Notes under the pieces: generated by a model
Databases searched by the model: none
Told to the model about the DNA's origin: nothing
The model's input: the letters and a program-made list of their open reading frames with translations, nothing else
Shown: positions 43,234-51,802 of the stretch, piece by piece
Layout: each line of letters opens with the position of its first letter
How positions within the stretch are numbered: position 1 is the first letter of the stretch
Assembly (NCBI RefSeq): GCF_900156395.1
Contig: NZ_FTNL01000011.1
Coordinates: forward strand, 57,052-121,051
Origin: Fluoribacter gormanii
GTDB lineage: Bacteria; Pseudomonadota; Gammaproteobacteria; Legionellales; Legionellaceae
Direction: 5' to 3'
Length of the DNA: 64,000 nucleotides
Position numbers and translations under genes: made by a program

Positions 43234-43442
43234 GTTTTATTAAAAAAGGAATATACCGTCATTATAAAGGCAATCTGTATGAAGTGATTGATATTGCCAG
43301 GCATTCGGAAAGCTTAGAAGATATGGTGGTTTACAGAGCGCTTTACGGCGATTTTGAACTATGGGTTCGACCTCTCAAAATGTTCCTTGAAAACATTGAG
43401 ATAAATGGTGAGCTCCAAAAAAGATTTGAATTACATGAATAA
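43230..43442 (+). CDS. DUF1653 family protein
   Basis: 70 residues. The sequence KKGIYRHYKGNLYEVIDIARHSE, then MVVYRALYGDFELWVRPLKMF, is the compact signature of DUF1653 (landmarks Y-R-H-Y-K-G, YEV and W-V-R-P). Such proteins are widespread small proteins without an established role. It overlaps the previous gene by four bases and its last codons contain the start of the next gene. Confidence 0.78.
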   Translation: MSFIKKGIYRHYKGNLYEVIDIARHSESLEDMVVYRALYGDFELWVRPLKMFLENIEINGELQKRFELHE

Positions 43443-44007
43443 ATTAGAACAAGCAAATCGTTTTATCTTTACTGGCACCCCAGGCAGTGGAAAAACTTCT
43501 GTTATTTTGGCATTGAAAAGATTAGGGTATGTAGTGATTCCTGAGTCTGCAACAGATGTCATTGCAGAGGAACAGGCAAAGGGAATTATGCGTCCATGGG
43601 AAGAGACTGATTTTGTAGATAAGATTGTTTTAACACAAAAATTAAGGCAATTGAATGCTCAAGGTGCGTTGCAATTTTATGACCGATCGCCATTTTGTGC
43701 TTATGCATTGGGGCGTTATTCCGCTCATTGGCATAAAAATGATTTTACACCCTCACCTATCTTATTAGCTGAAGTTGACCACTGCCTAAAAGCTAGTATT
43801 TATCAACGCAAAGTATTCTTTTTTGAGAACTTGGGGTTTATTGAACCAACTTCAGCTCGCAAAATCAGTTATGAAGACGCCCTTATTTTTGAGCAAATTC
43901 ACATAGATGTATATAAAGAGTTTGGTTTTGAAATCATGCTCATGCCTAAAAAAACGATTACAGAGCGCTGTGAATTTGTTCTTGAAACGTTAGGCATAAA
44001 AAAATAA
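43435..44007 (+). CDS. AAA_28-type P-loop ATPase/kinase-like protein
   Basis: 190 residues from the ATG at 43435, which overlaps the DUF1653 stop; an in-frame ATG at 43405 would overlap more. The P-loop is FTGTPGSGKTSV (residues about 11-22). Other landmarks are VVIPESATDVI, FYDRSPFCAYALGRY and FFFENLGF, which match AAA_28 (nucleoside-kinase-like) proteins. A phosphotransferase activity on a small molecule is likely but not shown. It ends the seven-gene overlapping run. Confidence 0.72.
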   Translation: MNKLEQANRFIFTGTPGSGKTSVILALKRLGYVVIPESATDVIAEEQAKGIMRPWEETDFVDKIVLTQKLRQLNAQGALQFYDRSPFCAYALGRYSAHWHKNDFTPSPILLAEVDHCLKASIYQRKVFFFENLGFIEPTSARKISYEDALIFEQIHIDVYKEFGFEIMLMPKKTITERCEFVLETLGIKK

Positions 44008-44083
44008 ATATCAATTTTATGAAAAAACCGCTTGACCCTATTGTTACTATATATCTTACCTTTGTTCTTAAGGAGGTAATACT

Positions 44084-45028
44084 ATGACTCAATGGTTCGT
44101 AAAAGACTTAAGCAAATTAACTGGTGTTTCGGTGCAAACATTGCATCATTATGATCGCATTGGTTTACTTAAACCTTCATTACGACAGTCCAATGGGTAT
44201 CGTATTTACTCCGAGAAGGATTTATTGAAATTACAACAGATTATTGCTTTAAAGTTTTTTGGTTTTGAGCTATCACAAATCAAAACCTTGCTCTCTGAAG
44301 AACGTCACGCGCTAAACCATTTTGAAGCCCAAGCTCAAGTGTTAGAACAAAAAGCATTGGCATGTACTTCCGGAGCTAAAACCTTAAGAAGCATTATAGA
44401 CTCTGTTGATGTCAATCAATCCATTCCATGGGAAACCATTATACAACTGATTGAGGTATATAAAATGGCAGAGCATCTTGAACATGATTGGGTTAAGGAA
44501 ATATTTACTCCTGATGAGCTCAAACAATACGTAGCATTTGAAAAGGAAATGAAAACAAATAACAAGGCTGAGTTTGAAAAACAATGGCATCAACTTTTAG
44601 ATGAATTGAAACAAAGTATGAAACACGATCCTGATTCCACTATAGGTATCCAAACAGGGAAAAACTACATGGAATGGGTTAATAGCGTATACGGTAAAAA
44701 ATATGCCCATCTGAGAACCAAAAAATGGGAAAAAGGATTTGGAGAAGGAAAAGGTCTTGATGAAATTGGTTTAACACCAGAGATTATGACATGGTTAGAG
44801 AAGGCTTTAGACGCTTATTGGAAGCATAGGCTTTATGGTATTCTTGAACAAGTAGGCAAAACGCCAGACTCCAACATATTAACGCTTTGGAATAAGGCAT
44901 TAGATGATATGTATGGCGAAGAAACTTCACGAAAATATGCTGTTTGTGATATTGCTTTGAAGGATGAAAAGGTCAGTCCAGAAGCAAAGACTTGGCTCAA
45001 AAGTATCGTAGATGCTTACAACATGTAA
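44084..45028 (+). CDS. MerR-family regulator with TipA-like effector domain
   Basis: 314 residues with a perfect AAGGAGGT seven bases upstream of the ATG. The N-terminal winged helix starts KDLSKLTGVSVQTLHHYDRIGLLKPS and includes NGYRIYSEKDL (residues about 5-46). A long coiled helix (about 80-115) links it to a C-terminal helical region with YMEWVNSVYGKKYAHL and FGEGKGLDEIGL that fits the TipAS drug-binding domain. TipA-type regulators are activated by antibiotics and induce resistance genes. It follows the seven-gene run and may control it and itself. Confidence 0.78.
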   Translation: MTQWFVKDLSKLTGVSVQTLHHYDRIGLLKPSLRQSNGYRIYSEKDLLKLQQIIALKFFGFELSQIKTLLSEERHALNHFEAQAQVLEQKALACTSGAKTLRSIIDSVDVNQSIPWETIIQLIEVYKMAEHLEHDWVKEIFTPDELKQYVAFEKEMKTNNKAEFEKQWHQLLDELKQSMKHDPDSTIGIQTGKNYMEWVNSVYGKKYAHLRTKKWEKGFGEGKGLDEIGLTPEIMTWLEKALDAYWKHRLYGILEQVGKTPDSNILTLWNKALDDMYGEETSRKYAVCDIALKDEKVSPEAKTWLKSIVDAYNM

Positions 45029-45045
45029 AAAAATAGCTATAAATT

Positions 45046-45074
45046 TTGGATCGGTCTTGTTTTTACCGATCCAA
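45046..45074 (+). terminator. Hairpin after the MerR gene
   Basis: TTGGATCGGT (45046-45055) and its exact complement (45065-45074) form a 10-bp stem with a 9-base loop, 17 bases past the stop. The U tract is within the loop, not after the stem, so termination efficiency is uncertain. Confidence 0.5.
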
Positions 45075-45218
45075 TCTCAACGGAATCCATTTTAGGTTCT
45101 TCTTTCCGTCTAGAAAACGGCTAATCTAAACATCCGACAATGTTAAAAATTTGTAAAAAAATACTGATTGAGAATAAATTTTACGGCATAGGGTATAATT
45201 AACTTACTTGTTTTTATT

Positions 45219-48200
45219 ATGATCAATTGTATGTCTTATGCAAAAATGGCGGAATTACTTTTGCTGGATGTCATGTCTAAAGCACAAATTCCAGGAATTT
45301 CTATTGCCTTTATAAGCAGTGATGGAATCATATCTACTCAAGAAAAAGGGCTTACAGATGGTTGCGGCCTTTTTGCAATACCTGTTGATCCACTCAAATA
45401 TCCCTTTCATAAGTTGGGATTAGGAACTAAAGATGCTGTAGTTCTATTTGACGACACACTTTATTATGTGAATCAAACAACACAAAGCGTTCATCAAATA
45501 CAGTTAAATGAAAGTAATCAATCCTCATATCAAAAGTTACGAGAAAGTTGTACTGATACTTATAAATTGGCCAATTCTCAAGAATCTGAATTAATAACTA
45601 CTCTAACAGGCCTTGCACCACCTACAAAAGTGCAACCAGAAACCGTTTTTGGAGCAGCCTCGCTAAGCAAACCCGTATTTGCCTATTTAGTACAAAAATT
45701 GATGCAGTCCAATGCGGCGAATCAAGCAAAGCGCGGGACAGGTAAATTTAATTTGGATAAATTCAACCTGAGTCAATTTGATTTAGATACTCCTCTTTTT
45801 CATATTCTACCATTAGAAGAATTTGAGATAGATGGAATGAAATTTGATATGTCTGACAAATCTGCTGTTGTCTGTGCTAAAGCACTCACTGCAAGGATGG
45901 TGTTATCACATACAACAGGCCTTGCTCATGGTGAAATGAAGTTTCAGTTCATTCCTAACCCTAAAGAAAAAGATTCTAAAGAAAAAATGCATGGATACTC
46001 AAATGTTGGTATCGTGTACTTACAACAAGTGATTGAAAAATTGACTGAAGCAAATCTAGAAACATTGGCCAAAAACCATGTATTTGATCGTTGTGACATG
46101 ACTCATAGCACTTATGAGCCATTAAAGGCCTATCACTCGCTTTTGCATGCTGAAAAAGAACCCTTGTTTGATGAAATGAAACCTGGTCAGATTGTCATAC
46201 TAAAAGAAGATGAGCAACTAACAGCATATTGGTTAGATAATGGAAAAATAGTCAATCGCTCCTTTCCGGAAAGAGTAGTTTCAAGCATTCTTGAACAGTT
46301 ACCTGATAAAGGTAAACTTTCAAACAATCCGGAGCTGATTGGAGCTGTAGTCTCACAATATGGATGTAAAGAACCCAAACCATGTGCCGCCAATACACTA
46401 AGAACTACGGCATCAGATTATGCACAGTTTGTCAAACATCTAAGCCATGACAGCTCGATTGAAAATCCTTTTATTCCGCATGCCTTCATGACGCACGATA
46501 GAGGTTTGGCGGGAGCAATTGGAATTGCTAGAGACAAGATACGCGATTCCATTTTAAGCCATGTTGCATGGGGTTTAGGTTGGGGGTTACAAACCAATGA
46601 AAAAGAAGAGGTTGTTACCGCCTATCATTCGGGTGACATGAATGATTGCAGAGCGTGGGTTGCAATCAATTTAAAGGATAAGAGTGCCATGGTATTTTTC
46701 GCTAATTCACATAATGGACATATTCTTGCGGAACAAATTGTCCCTTCGACAATTCAAATAGAACTGGCTTCGAACTATTTTTTTCCAAAATGGGGTTTTG
46801 CTAGAACTATTGATGAGCTAGGGGGTAAAACTAATAATTGGGGCATCAATCCACTTCCAAGACCCAATCCATCTAAAGAACGGACAAGTTCTTTAAGTGA
46901 ATTGCAAAAAAGAACTAGTATCCCAAGTATTGCCACAGCAATTATTTCTGACCGCGGAGTTGTTACTACAGAAGAGGTAGGTGTGACTAATGTCAGCAAA
47001 CCTGAAGAAGTTACTAGTTCGACTGTTTTTGAAGCCGCTTCATTGAGTAAACCTGTATTTGCTTATATTGTATTGAAACTAGCGCAAAAAGATCTCATTG
47101 ATTTAGACAAACCACTCCATGAATACGGCGATTTTGGTCCTCCACAGATGCGAACTGATAAAAATTATAAAAAATTAACTGCCCGTATGATCCTATCCCA
47201 TCAAGCAGGCTTACCTAACGAATTTTCATCACCAGAATCTCTAAAGTATGTCTCTGAAGTAGGAAAACAATTTGATTATTCAGGAGTAGCTTATCAATTT
47301 CTAGGTGAAATTGTGGAACACATTACTGCAAAATCACTGGAAGCTTTAGCTCAAGAAGAGTTTGCTAAGATAGGTATGACTGATAGTAGTTTCATGCCAC
47401 CAACGGGTTGCAGTCTTATTAAACTGCCAGATGAAGAGGAAGAACCAACTCCTGAACGCATTAAAAAATTATTAAAAGATACTTTAGATGTACATGGTCA
47501 ATTAAGTATTATCCTACAAAAGGATAAATTATTTGTTGCTGAAAGGGCAGTAGACGGCAGCGTACAAATGACTGAAAAAAATTCCAACCAACTTGAAGAA
47601 AAAAGCCTACAAGAAATCAAAGCTCGCTTTGCTCAAATACCACCATTTTTTTGGTCAAAGCCAATACCTGTTGAAGCAAGGGAGTTACCCCTTGTGACTA
47701 CAATTATTGGTCATCCTCCAGAACATGCTGCAACAATAGCAATTGGCCATGATCAAGATGGCTCAGTAAATCGTAAGCAAAAATTTTATATGGTTCACCC
47801 GGCAGGATCCTTGTATACAACGACTTCTGACTATGCAAAATTTCTAAAAGCCTGTATTAACGATCCCTATATTAGATGGGAAATGTTTAAACCGGTTGTT
47901 TCATCGTTGAAAGATAAAGATACTAAAGCAATGAAGCAAGGAGTCTCTACTGATACTTTAGATCAAATCTCTTGGGGTCTAGGAATTGGGATTCAGAAAA
48001 ATACCGATGGAACCCGTATCGCTTTTCATTGGGGTGATAATGGAACTGGACGCAATTTAGCAGCGATCAACCTTACTACTGATGAAGCAGTTGTTTGTCT
48101 CACTAATAGCGAGAATGGACCCGCTGTTTTTCGAGAAATTGCAGAGCCTATCGTTGGTGATCTAAGTGCTATTGGGCAATGGTTATCAATACGAGAAGAA

Positions 48201-48347
48201 TTGCCTCTTGATATGCGTTTAAAAGAAAATCCCACCCAAGAAATGAACCCACGTTTACAAGAGCAGACACAAATTAAAACGACAGGCGTTGCTACTAAAG
48301 GGCAACAAGAGGTAGAGCAAAAGCATTTTGACTTAGGGCTGTTCTAA
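45219..48347 (+). CDS. Tandem-duplicated class C-like serine hydrolase
   Basis: 1042 residues made of two beta-lactamase/PBP-like units. Unit 1 (about 10-560) has the nucleophile motif S148-L-S-K151 and a YxN motif Y260-S-N262. Unit 2 (about 570-1010) has S608-L-S-K611, but the second motif reads Y687-S-G689, so the usual asparagine is missing. HSGD and HWGD stand in place of the KTG-like motif. These enzymes (Beta-lactamase family, PF00144 type) include esterases and carboxypeptidases; unit 2 may be altered in activity. There is no obvious signal peptide. A TATAAT at 45194-45199 suggests a promoter and a very short leader. Confidence 0.75.
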   Translation: MINCMSYAKMAELLLLDVMSKAQIPGISIAFISSDGIISTQEKGLTDGCGLFAIPVDPLKYPFHKLGLGTKDAVVLFDDTLYYVNQTTQSVHQIQLNESNQSSYQKLRESCTDTYKLANSQESELITTLTGLAPPTKVQPETVFGAASLSKPVFAYLVQKLMQSNAANQAKRGTGKFNLDKFNLSQFDLDTPLFHILPLEEFEIDGMKFDMSDKSAVVCAKALTARMVLSHTTGLAHGEMKFQFIPNPKEKDSKEKMHGYSNVGIVYLQQVIEKLTEANLETLAKNHVFDRCDMTHSTYEPLKAYHSLLHAEKEPLFDEMKPGQIVILKEDEQLTAYWLDNGKIVNRSFPERVVSSILEQLPDKGKLSNNPELIGAVVSQYGCKEPKPCAANTLRTTASDYAQFVKHLSHDSSIENPFIPHAFMTHDRGLAGAIGIARDKIRDSILSHVAWGLGWGLQTNEKEEVVTAYHSGDMNDCRAWVAINLKDKSAMVFFANSHNGHILAEQIVPSTIQIELASNYFFPKWGFARTIDELGGKTNNWGINPLPRPNPSKERTSSLSELQKRTSIPSIATAIISDRGVVTTEEVGVTNVSKPEEVTSSTVFEAASLSKPVFAYIVLKLAQKDLIDLDKPLHEYGDFGPPQMRTDKNYKKLTARMILSHQAGLPNEFSSPESLKYVSEVGKQFDYSGVAYQFLGEIVEHITAKSLEALAQEEFAKIGMTDSSFMPPTGCSLIKLPDEEEEPTPERIKKLLKDTLDVHGQLSIILQKDKLFVAERAVDGSVQMTEKNSNQLEEKSLQEIKARFAQIPPFFWSKPIPVEARELPLVTTIIGHPPEHAATIAIGHDQDGSVNRKQKFYMVHPAGSLYTTTSDYAKFLKACINDPYIRWEMFKPVVSSLKDKDTKAMKQGVSTDTLDQISWGLGIGIQKNTDGTRIAFHWGDNGTGRNLAAINLTTDEAVVCLTNSENGPAVFREIAEPIVGDLSAIGQWLSIREELPLDMRLKENPTQEMNPRLQEQTQIKTTGVATKGQQEVEQKHFDLGLF

Positions 48348-48423
48348 GCACCGCAGCGTTTTGTACAAACCACCACAATTCAATAGTTCAGCATACGTTT
48401 AATTTGTCGATCATTAAGTAGGA

Positions 48424-48446
48424 GCTCTGGGGTTTGCACCCAGAGC
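48424..48446 (+). terminator. Hairpin after the tandem hydrolase gene
   Basis: GCTCTGGG (48424-48431) and CCCAGAGC (48439-48446) form a GC-rich stem with a 7-base loop, about 75 bases past the stop. The U tract is poor. Confidence 0.45.
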
Positions 48447-48512
48447 CCCTATAAGATGTCTTAACTAAATAAAACTTCAACAAATTTATTTTCTTTCAAA
48501 ACTATTTCAAGG

Positions 48513-48552
48513 CTACTATTTTTATAGTAGTATCTACTAAAAATATAGTAGA
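48513..48552 (+). promoter_or_regulatory. Paired BlaI-like operators
   Basis: CTACTAT TTTT ATAGTAG (48513-48530) and TCTACTA N6 TAGTAGA (48533-48552) are two adjacent dyads with the CTACTA...TAGTAG core, immediately before the blaI-like start. BlaI/MecI repressors bind TACA- or TACTA-type dyads in pairs, so these are the likely operators of the operon. Confidence 0.75.
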
Positions 48553-48581
48553 TTATGTTTTACTTAGTTTCTGGAGAAAAA

Positions 48582-49004
48582 ATGTCAATAAAAAGAGGGG
48601 AAAACACTTTTGCTCATGATCGCCTCCTTACAGAGGTAGAGCTTGAATTAATGAATATTATTTGGAGCCTTAATAAAGTAACCATTAAAGATATTGTTTC
48701 ACATTTGCCCAAAGAAAGACCTTTAGCTTATACCACTGTGGCAACTGTAGTAAAAGTACTTGAACAAAAAGGATTTTTGGGATGCCAAAAAAATACTTAT
48801 GCCCATGTTTTTCTCCCAATTGTTACCAAGGCTGAGTACGAAAGCACGTGCATTGAGCATATGGTCACTAATGTTTTTGATGGTGAACCTGTAGCACTGG
48901 TGCAAAGACTCTTGATGGCCAAAAAGCTACAACATGATGACATTCAAGCAATTGAGGAAGCACTAAAACAATTAGTAACCTCTGAACAAAAAATAGAGGC
49001 ATGA
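48582..49004 (+). CDS. blaI: BlaI/MecI-type transcriptional repressor
   Basis: 140 residues from the ATG at 48582 with GGAG at 48573; a longer frame to 48555 lies within the operator-promoter. The winged helix has LTEVELELMNIIWSLNKVTI and the recognition segment AYTTVATVVKVLEQKGFL, and the C-terminal helices fit dimerisation. In the classic system, beta-lactam binding to BlaR1 triggers cleavage of BlaI and induction of beta-lactamase. It overlaps the BlaR1-like gene by four bases and carries two operator dyads upstream. Confidence 0.86.
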   Translation: MSIKRGENTFAHDRLLTEVELELMNIIWSLNKVTIKDIVSHLPKERPLAYTTVATVVKVLEQKGFLGCQKNTYAHVFLPIVTKAEYESTCIEHMVTNVFDGEPVALVQRLLMAKKLQHDDIQAIEEALKQLVTSEQKIEA

Positions 49005-50929
49005 TTATGTTATTCCTGGAAATTTTATTGAGCATTCATTGCTTGCTTTTAGTCAGTTCATGGTTTATTGGCGGTCGTTGGCTCTCAAATCAGCCATCAT
49101 TTAAACTCAAATTGGCTCGCTTTTTATTAATTAGCTGTGTGATTTCTCCATTAATGGTTCATTGTATTAAAACCAATCAAAAATTGGAGCGGCATCACTA
49201 TGCATCCATTGATGCTTTGCAAGAGTATGTGAATCAACCTATTTTAAAGTCTAAACACTCCCAAGAGACTCCTGAATCAGCAACCTCTTTTTCAATAAGC
49301 AATACGAGTTATTTTCATATTTTTTATATCGTATTTTGTTTGCTCGTCTTATTTCGCAGTTATAAAGTATTGTTGAGTTTGGGCAGTTTAAGAGCACTAT
49401 TAGCTGAAGCAATTCCATATCGAACTTCCGGTAAATTGGTCATTAAAGTTTCTCGACGTTGTCATATTCCTTTCTCCGTCGTTTTATTTAACAAAGCTTA
49501 TATCGTATTACCCGTATCCCTATTTTCTTCCTCCAAAAATGTGAAGATTGCCATTGCTCATGAGGGCCAACATCATCGTAATGGTGATTGTCTATGGGCC
49601 TATTTTATTGAAGCCCTGCGCATTCTTTTCTGGGGTAATCCAGGTGTTATTCGATGGGGTCGTATTTTAAGCGAATTACAAGAATGTTCATGTGATGAAG
49701 TATTGGTTGGCCAGCCAAAAATTTCGGCACATGACTATGGCAGCTGTCTGTTTCATGTAGTGCAGACAGTGTCTCAATGTTCTCTGTCATCAGACCTAGA
49801 AATTGCATGCACGGTAGGTATGGCCTTGGGCAAAGACAATGAAGACTGTACTTTTATCATCAGGAGAATTTCAATGTTATCAGCTTATCCACTTAAACCA
49901 TCTAAATCATTATGGTTAGCAGTTGGATTTATGGGGGTTTCTATTTTGGCACCAATCTGTGTCGCCTATTCAGCAGTCGGTTCATTGACCGGTTCTAAGG
50001 CACAAGAAATCGATACCTCTCATTTAGATCCTAAAATGCAACAAATTGCCGCGCAAGAAATTAAAATGGCGGTAAAAAACTATCATGCAAAATCGGGGGT
50101 TATTGCAATCGTCAATGCACAAACTGGTAATCTCATTGCCTTTGCTGAGTCCGGTAATGATGAAAATCAGAATAGCTGGAAATCACGTGTTTTTTCACCT
50201 GGCTCTACGATAAAACCGTTTATTGCGGCGGCAGCAATTGATGCTGGGAATAGTTCTGAAACCAAAAAATATGATTGTCGCTCACCTTACTCCGTAGAAG
50301 GTAAAACATTTACAGATTACTATGTAAGTCAAGGCCCTACTTCATTGACCCAAGCGGTTGCAAGATCAAGTAATGTATGCATGATTAAAGTCGCCCAAGA
50401 AACTGGACTACCTGTAATTCGTAAAAAACTCACTGAATTTGGTTTTGATATTAATACTTGGTGGCAAGCAAATCAAAGTGATGACTTGCAACTTGCAATG
50501 GTTTCTCTTGGGGAGAATATACCGGTCACAATTGATTCATTAACAAAATCCTACGCCATTCTTGCAAACTTTGGACGTCCATTCAAAGGAGAAGAGGCTC
50601 CTATCATTTCAGCAGCAACAACCAATTCAATAAATCATATCCTCGAGAACGTTGTTATAAATGGCACAGGAAAACTTGCTGCGATTCCTGGTGTTCATGT
50701 CGCGGGTAAAACAGGAACTGTTACAGAAAATATTAATGTTGCAGAAGGCGAGCATATTGCCTTGTTTGCAGGTTTTGTACCGGTTGATGCGCCACGTTAT
50801 GCCATGGTGGTTGTAATAGAAGACGGTCATTCAAGAAAAAATGGTAAGACTTTAACCTCCGGTGGAGAATTGGCTGCTCCAGTATTTCGTAAGGTTGCTC
50901 TAAATAGCCTAAGTAATACCACGCTATAA
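49001..50929 (+). CDS. BlaR1-like sensor: M56 metalloprotease fused to a transpeptidase domain
   Basis: 642 residues. The N-terminal membrane region has several spans (about 2-22, 40-56, 100-125, 305-325). The M56 peptidase motif is H187-E188-G-Q-H191. The extracellular C-terminal domain has S402-TIK405, S456-S457-N458 and K570-T-G-T573, the three motifs of a penicillin-binding transpeptidase, and reads like a class B PBP. Staphylococcal BlaR1 instead ends in a class D beta-lactamase-like sensor. It would detect beta-lactams by acylation of S402 and signal to BlaI. It is coupled to blaI by four bases and is followed 69 bases later by the class D enzyme. Confidence 0.8.
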   Translation: MIMLFLEILLSIHCLLLVSSWFIGGRWLSNQPSFKLKLARFLLISCVISPLMVHCIKTNQKLERHHYASIDALQEYVNQPILKSKHSQETPESATSFSISNTSYFHIFYIVFCLLVLFRSYKVLLSLGSLRALLAEAIPYRTSGKLVIKVSRRCHIPFSVVLFNKAYIVLPVSLFSSSKNVKIAIAHEGQHHRNGDCLWAYFIEALRILFWGNPGVIRWGRILSELQECSCDEVLVGQPKISAHDYGSCLFHVVQTVSQCSLSSDLEIACTVGMALGKDNEDCTFIIRRISMLSAYPLKPSKSLWLAVGFMGVSILAPICVAYSAVGSLTGSKAQEIDTSHLDPKMQQIAAQEIKMAVKNYHAKSGVIAIVNAQTGNLIAFAESGNDENQNSWKSRVFSPGSTIKPFIAAAAIDAGNSSETKKYDCRSPYSVEGKTFTDYYVSQGPTSLTQAVARSSNVCMIKVAQETGLPVIRKKLTEFGFDINTWWQANQSDDLQLAMVSLGENIPVTIDSLTKSYAILANFGRPFKGEEAPIISAATTNSINHILENVVINGTGKLAAIPGVHVAGKTGTVTENINVAEGEHIALFAGFVPVDAPRYAMVVVIEDGHSRKNGKTLTSGGELAAPVFRKVALNSLSNTTL

Positions 50930-50998
50930 ATCACCTGTGGGTACAGCAGTGTAGCTCGTACCCATATCGATATAAATTCACATGATGTTGGAGTTGTT

Positions 50999-51799
50999 AT
51001 GAAGAAACTAAGCGTACTTCTATGGTTGACACTATTTTATTGCGGAACTATTTGGGCCCAAAGTACTTGCTTTTTGGTACAGGAAAATCAAACTGTGCTA
51101 AAGCACGAGGGTAAAGATTGCAATAAGCGTTTTGCGCCAGAATCAACCTTTAAAATTGCTTTGAGTCTTATGGGTTTTGATTCAGGAATATTAAAAGACA
51201 CACTCAATCCGGAATGGCCGTACAAAAAAGAATATGAACTTTATCTTAATGTTTGGAAATATCCTCATAATCCACGTACCTGGATAAGAGATTCCTGTGT
51301 TTGGTATTCACAAGTTCTAACACAACAATTAGGTATGACTCGATTTAAGAATTATGTTGATGCATTTCACTATGGCAATCAGGATATTTCCGGCGACAAA
51401 GGTCAGAATAATGGATTAACCCATTCCTGGCTATCAAGCTCGCTTGCCATCTCACCAAGTGAGCAAATTCAGTTTCTGCAAAAAATAGTCAATAAAAAAC
51501 TATCCGTGAATCCCAAAGCTTTCACTATGACTAAAGACATTCTATATATTCAAGAATTAGCGGGTGGTTGGAAACTGTATGGAAAAACAGGGAATGGTCG
51601 ACAGTTAACAAAAGACAAAAGCCAAAAACTATCACTACAACACGGATGGTTCATCGGCTGGATTGAGAAAGATGGTCGTGTGATTACCTTTACGAAACAC
51701 ATTGCAGATAGTAAAAAACATGTAACCTTCGCCAGTTTCAGAGCGAAAAATGAGACCCTGAATCAATTATTTTACTTAATTAATGAATTGGAAAAATAA
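50999..51799 (+). CDS. Class D (OXA-type) beta-lactamase
   Basis: 266 residues. A signal peptide ends near A20 (WAQS). The active-site motifs are S49-TFK52, S99-C-V101, Y125-G-N127, W144 and K196-TG198, each at the standard class D spacing. The N-terminal FLVQENQTVL and WIRDSCVWYSQ stretches are like those of the Legionella OXA-29/Lox group. The mature enzyme hydrolyses beta-lactams in the periplasm. TGGAG lies upstream of the ATG. Expression is probably inducible through the blaI/BlaR1-like pair upstream. Confidence 0.9.
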   Translation: MKKLSVLLWLTLFYCGTIWAQSTCFLVQENQTVLKHEGKDCNKRFAPESTFKIALSLMGFDSGILKDTLNPEWPYKKEYELYLNVWKYPHNPRTWIRDSCVWYSQVLTQQLGMTRFKNYVDAFHYGNQDISGDKGQNNGLTHSWLSSSLAISPSEQIQFLQKIVNKKLSVNPKAFTMTKDILYIQELAGGWKLYGKTGNGRQLTKDKSQKLSLQHGWFIGWIEKDGRVITFTKHIADSKKHVTFASFRAKNETLNQLFYLINELEK

Positions 51800-51802
51800 T
51801 AC

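Noticed and set aside
45076..45110. Similarity between 45080-45098 and 23643-23661 (GGAAyCCAyTTTAGGTTC)
   Set aside because: The match is 18 bases with two differences and no flanking similarity, so it may be chance or an old repeat end.
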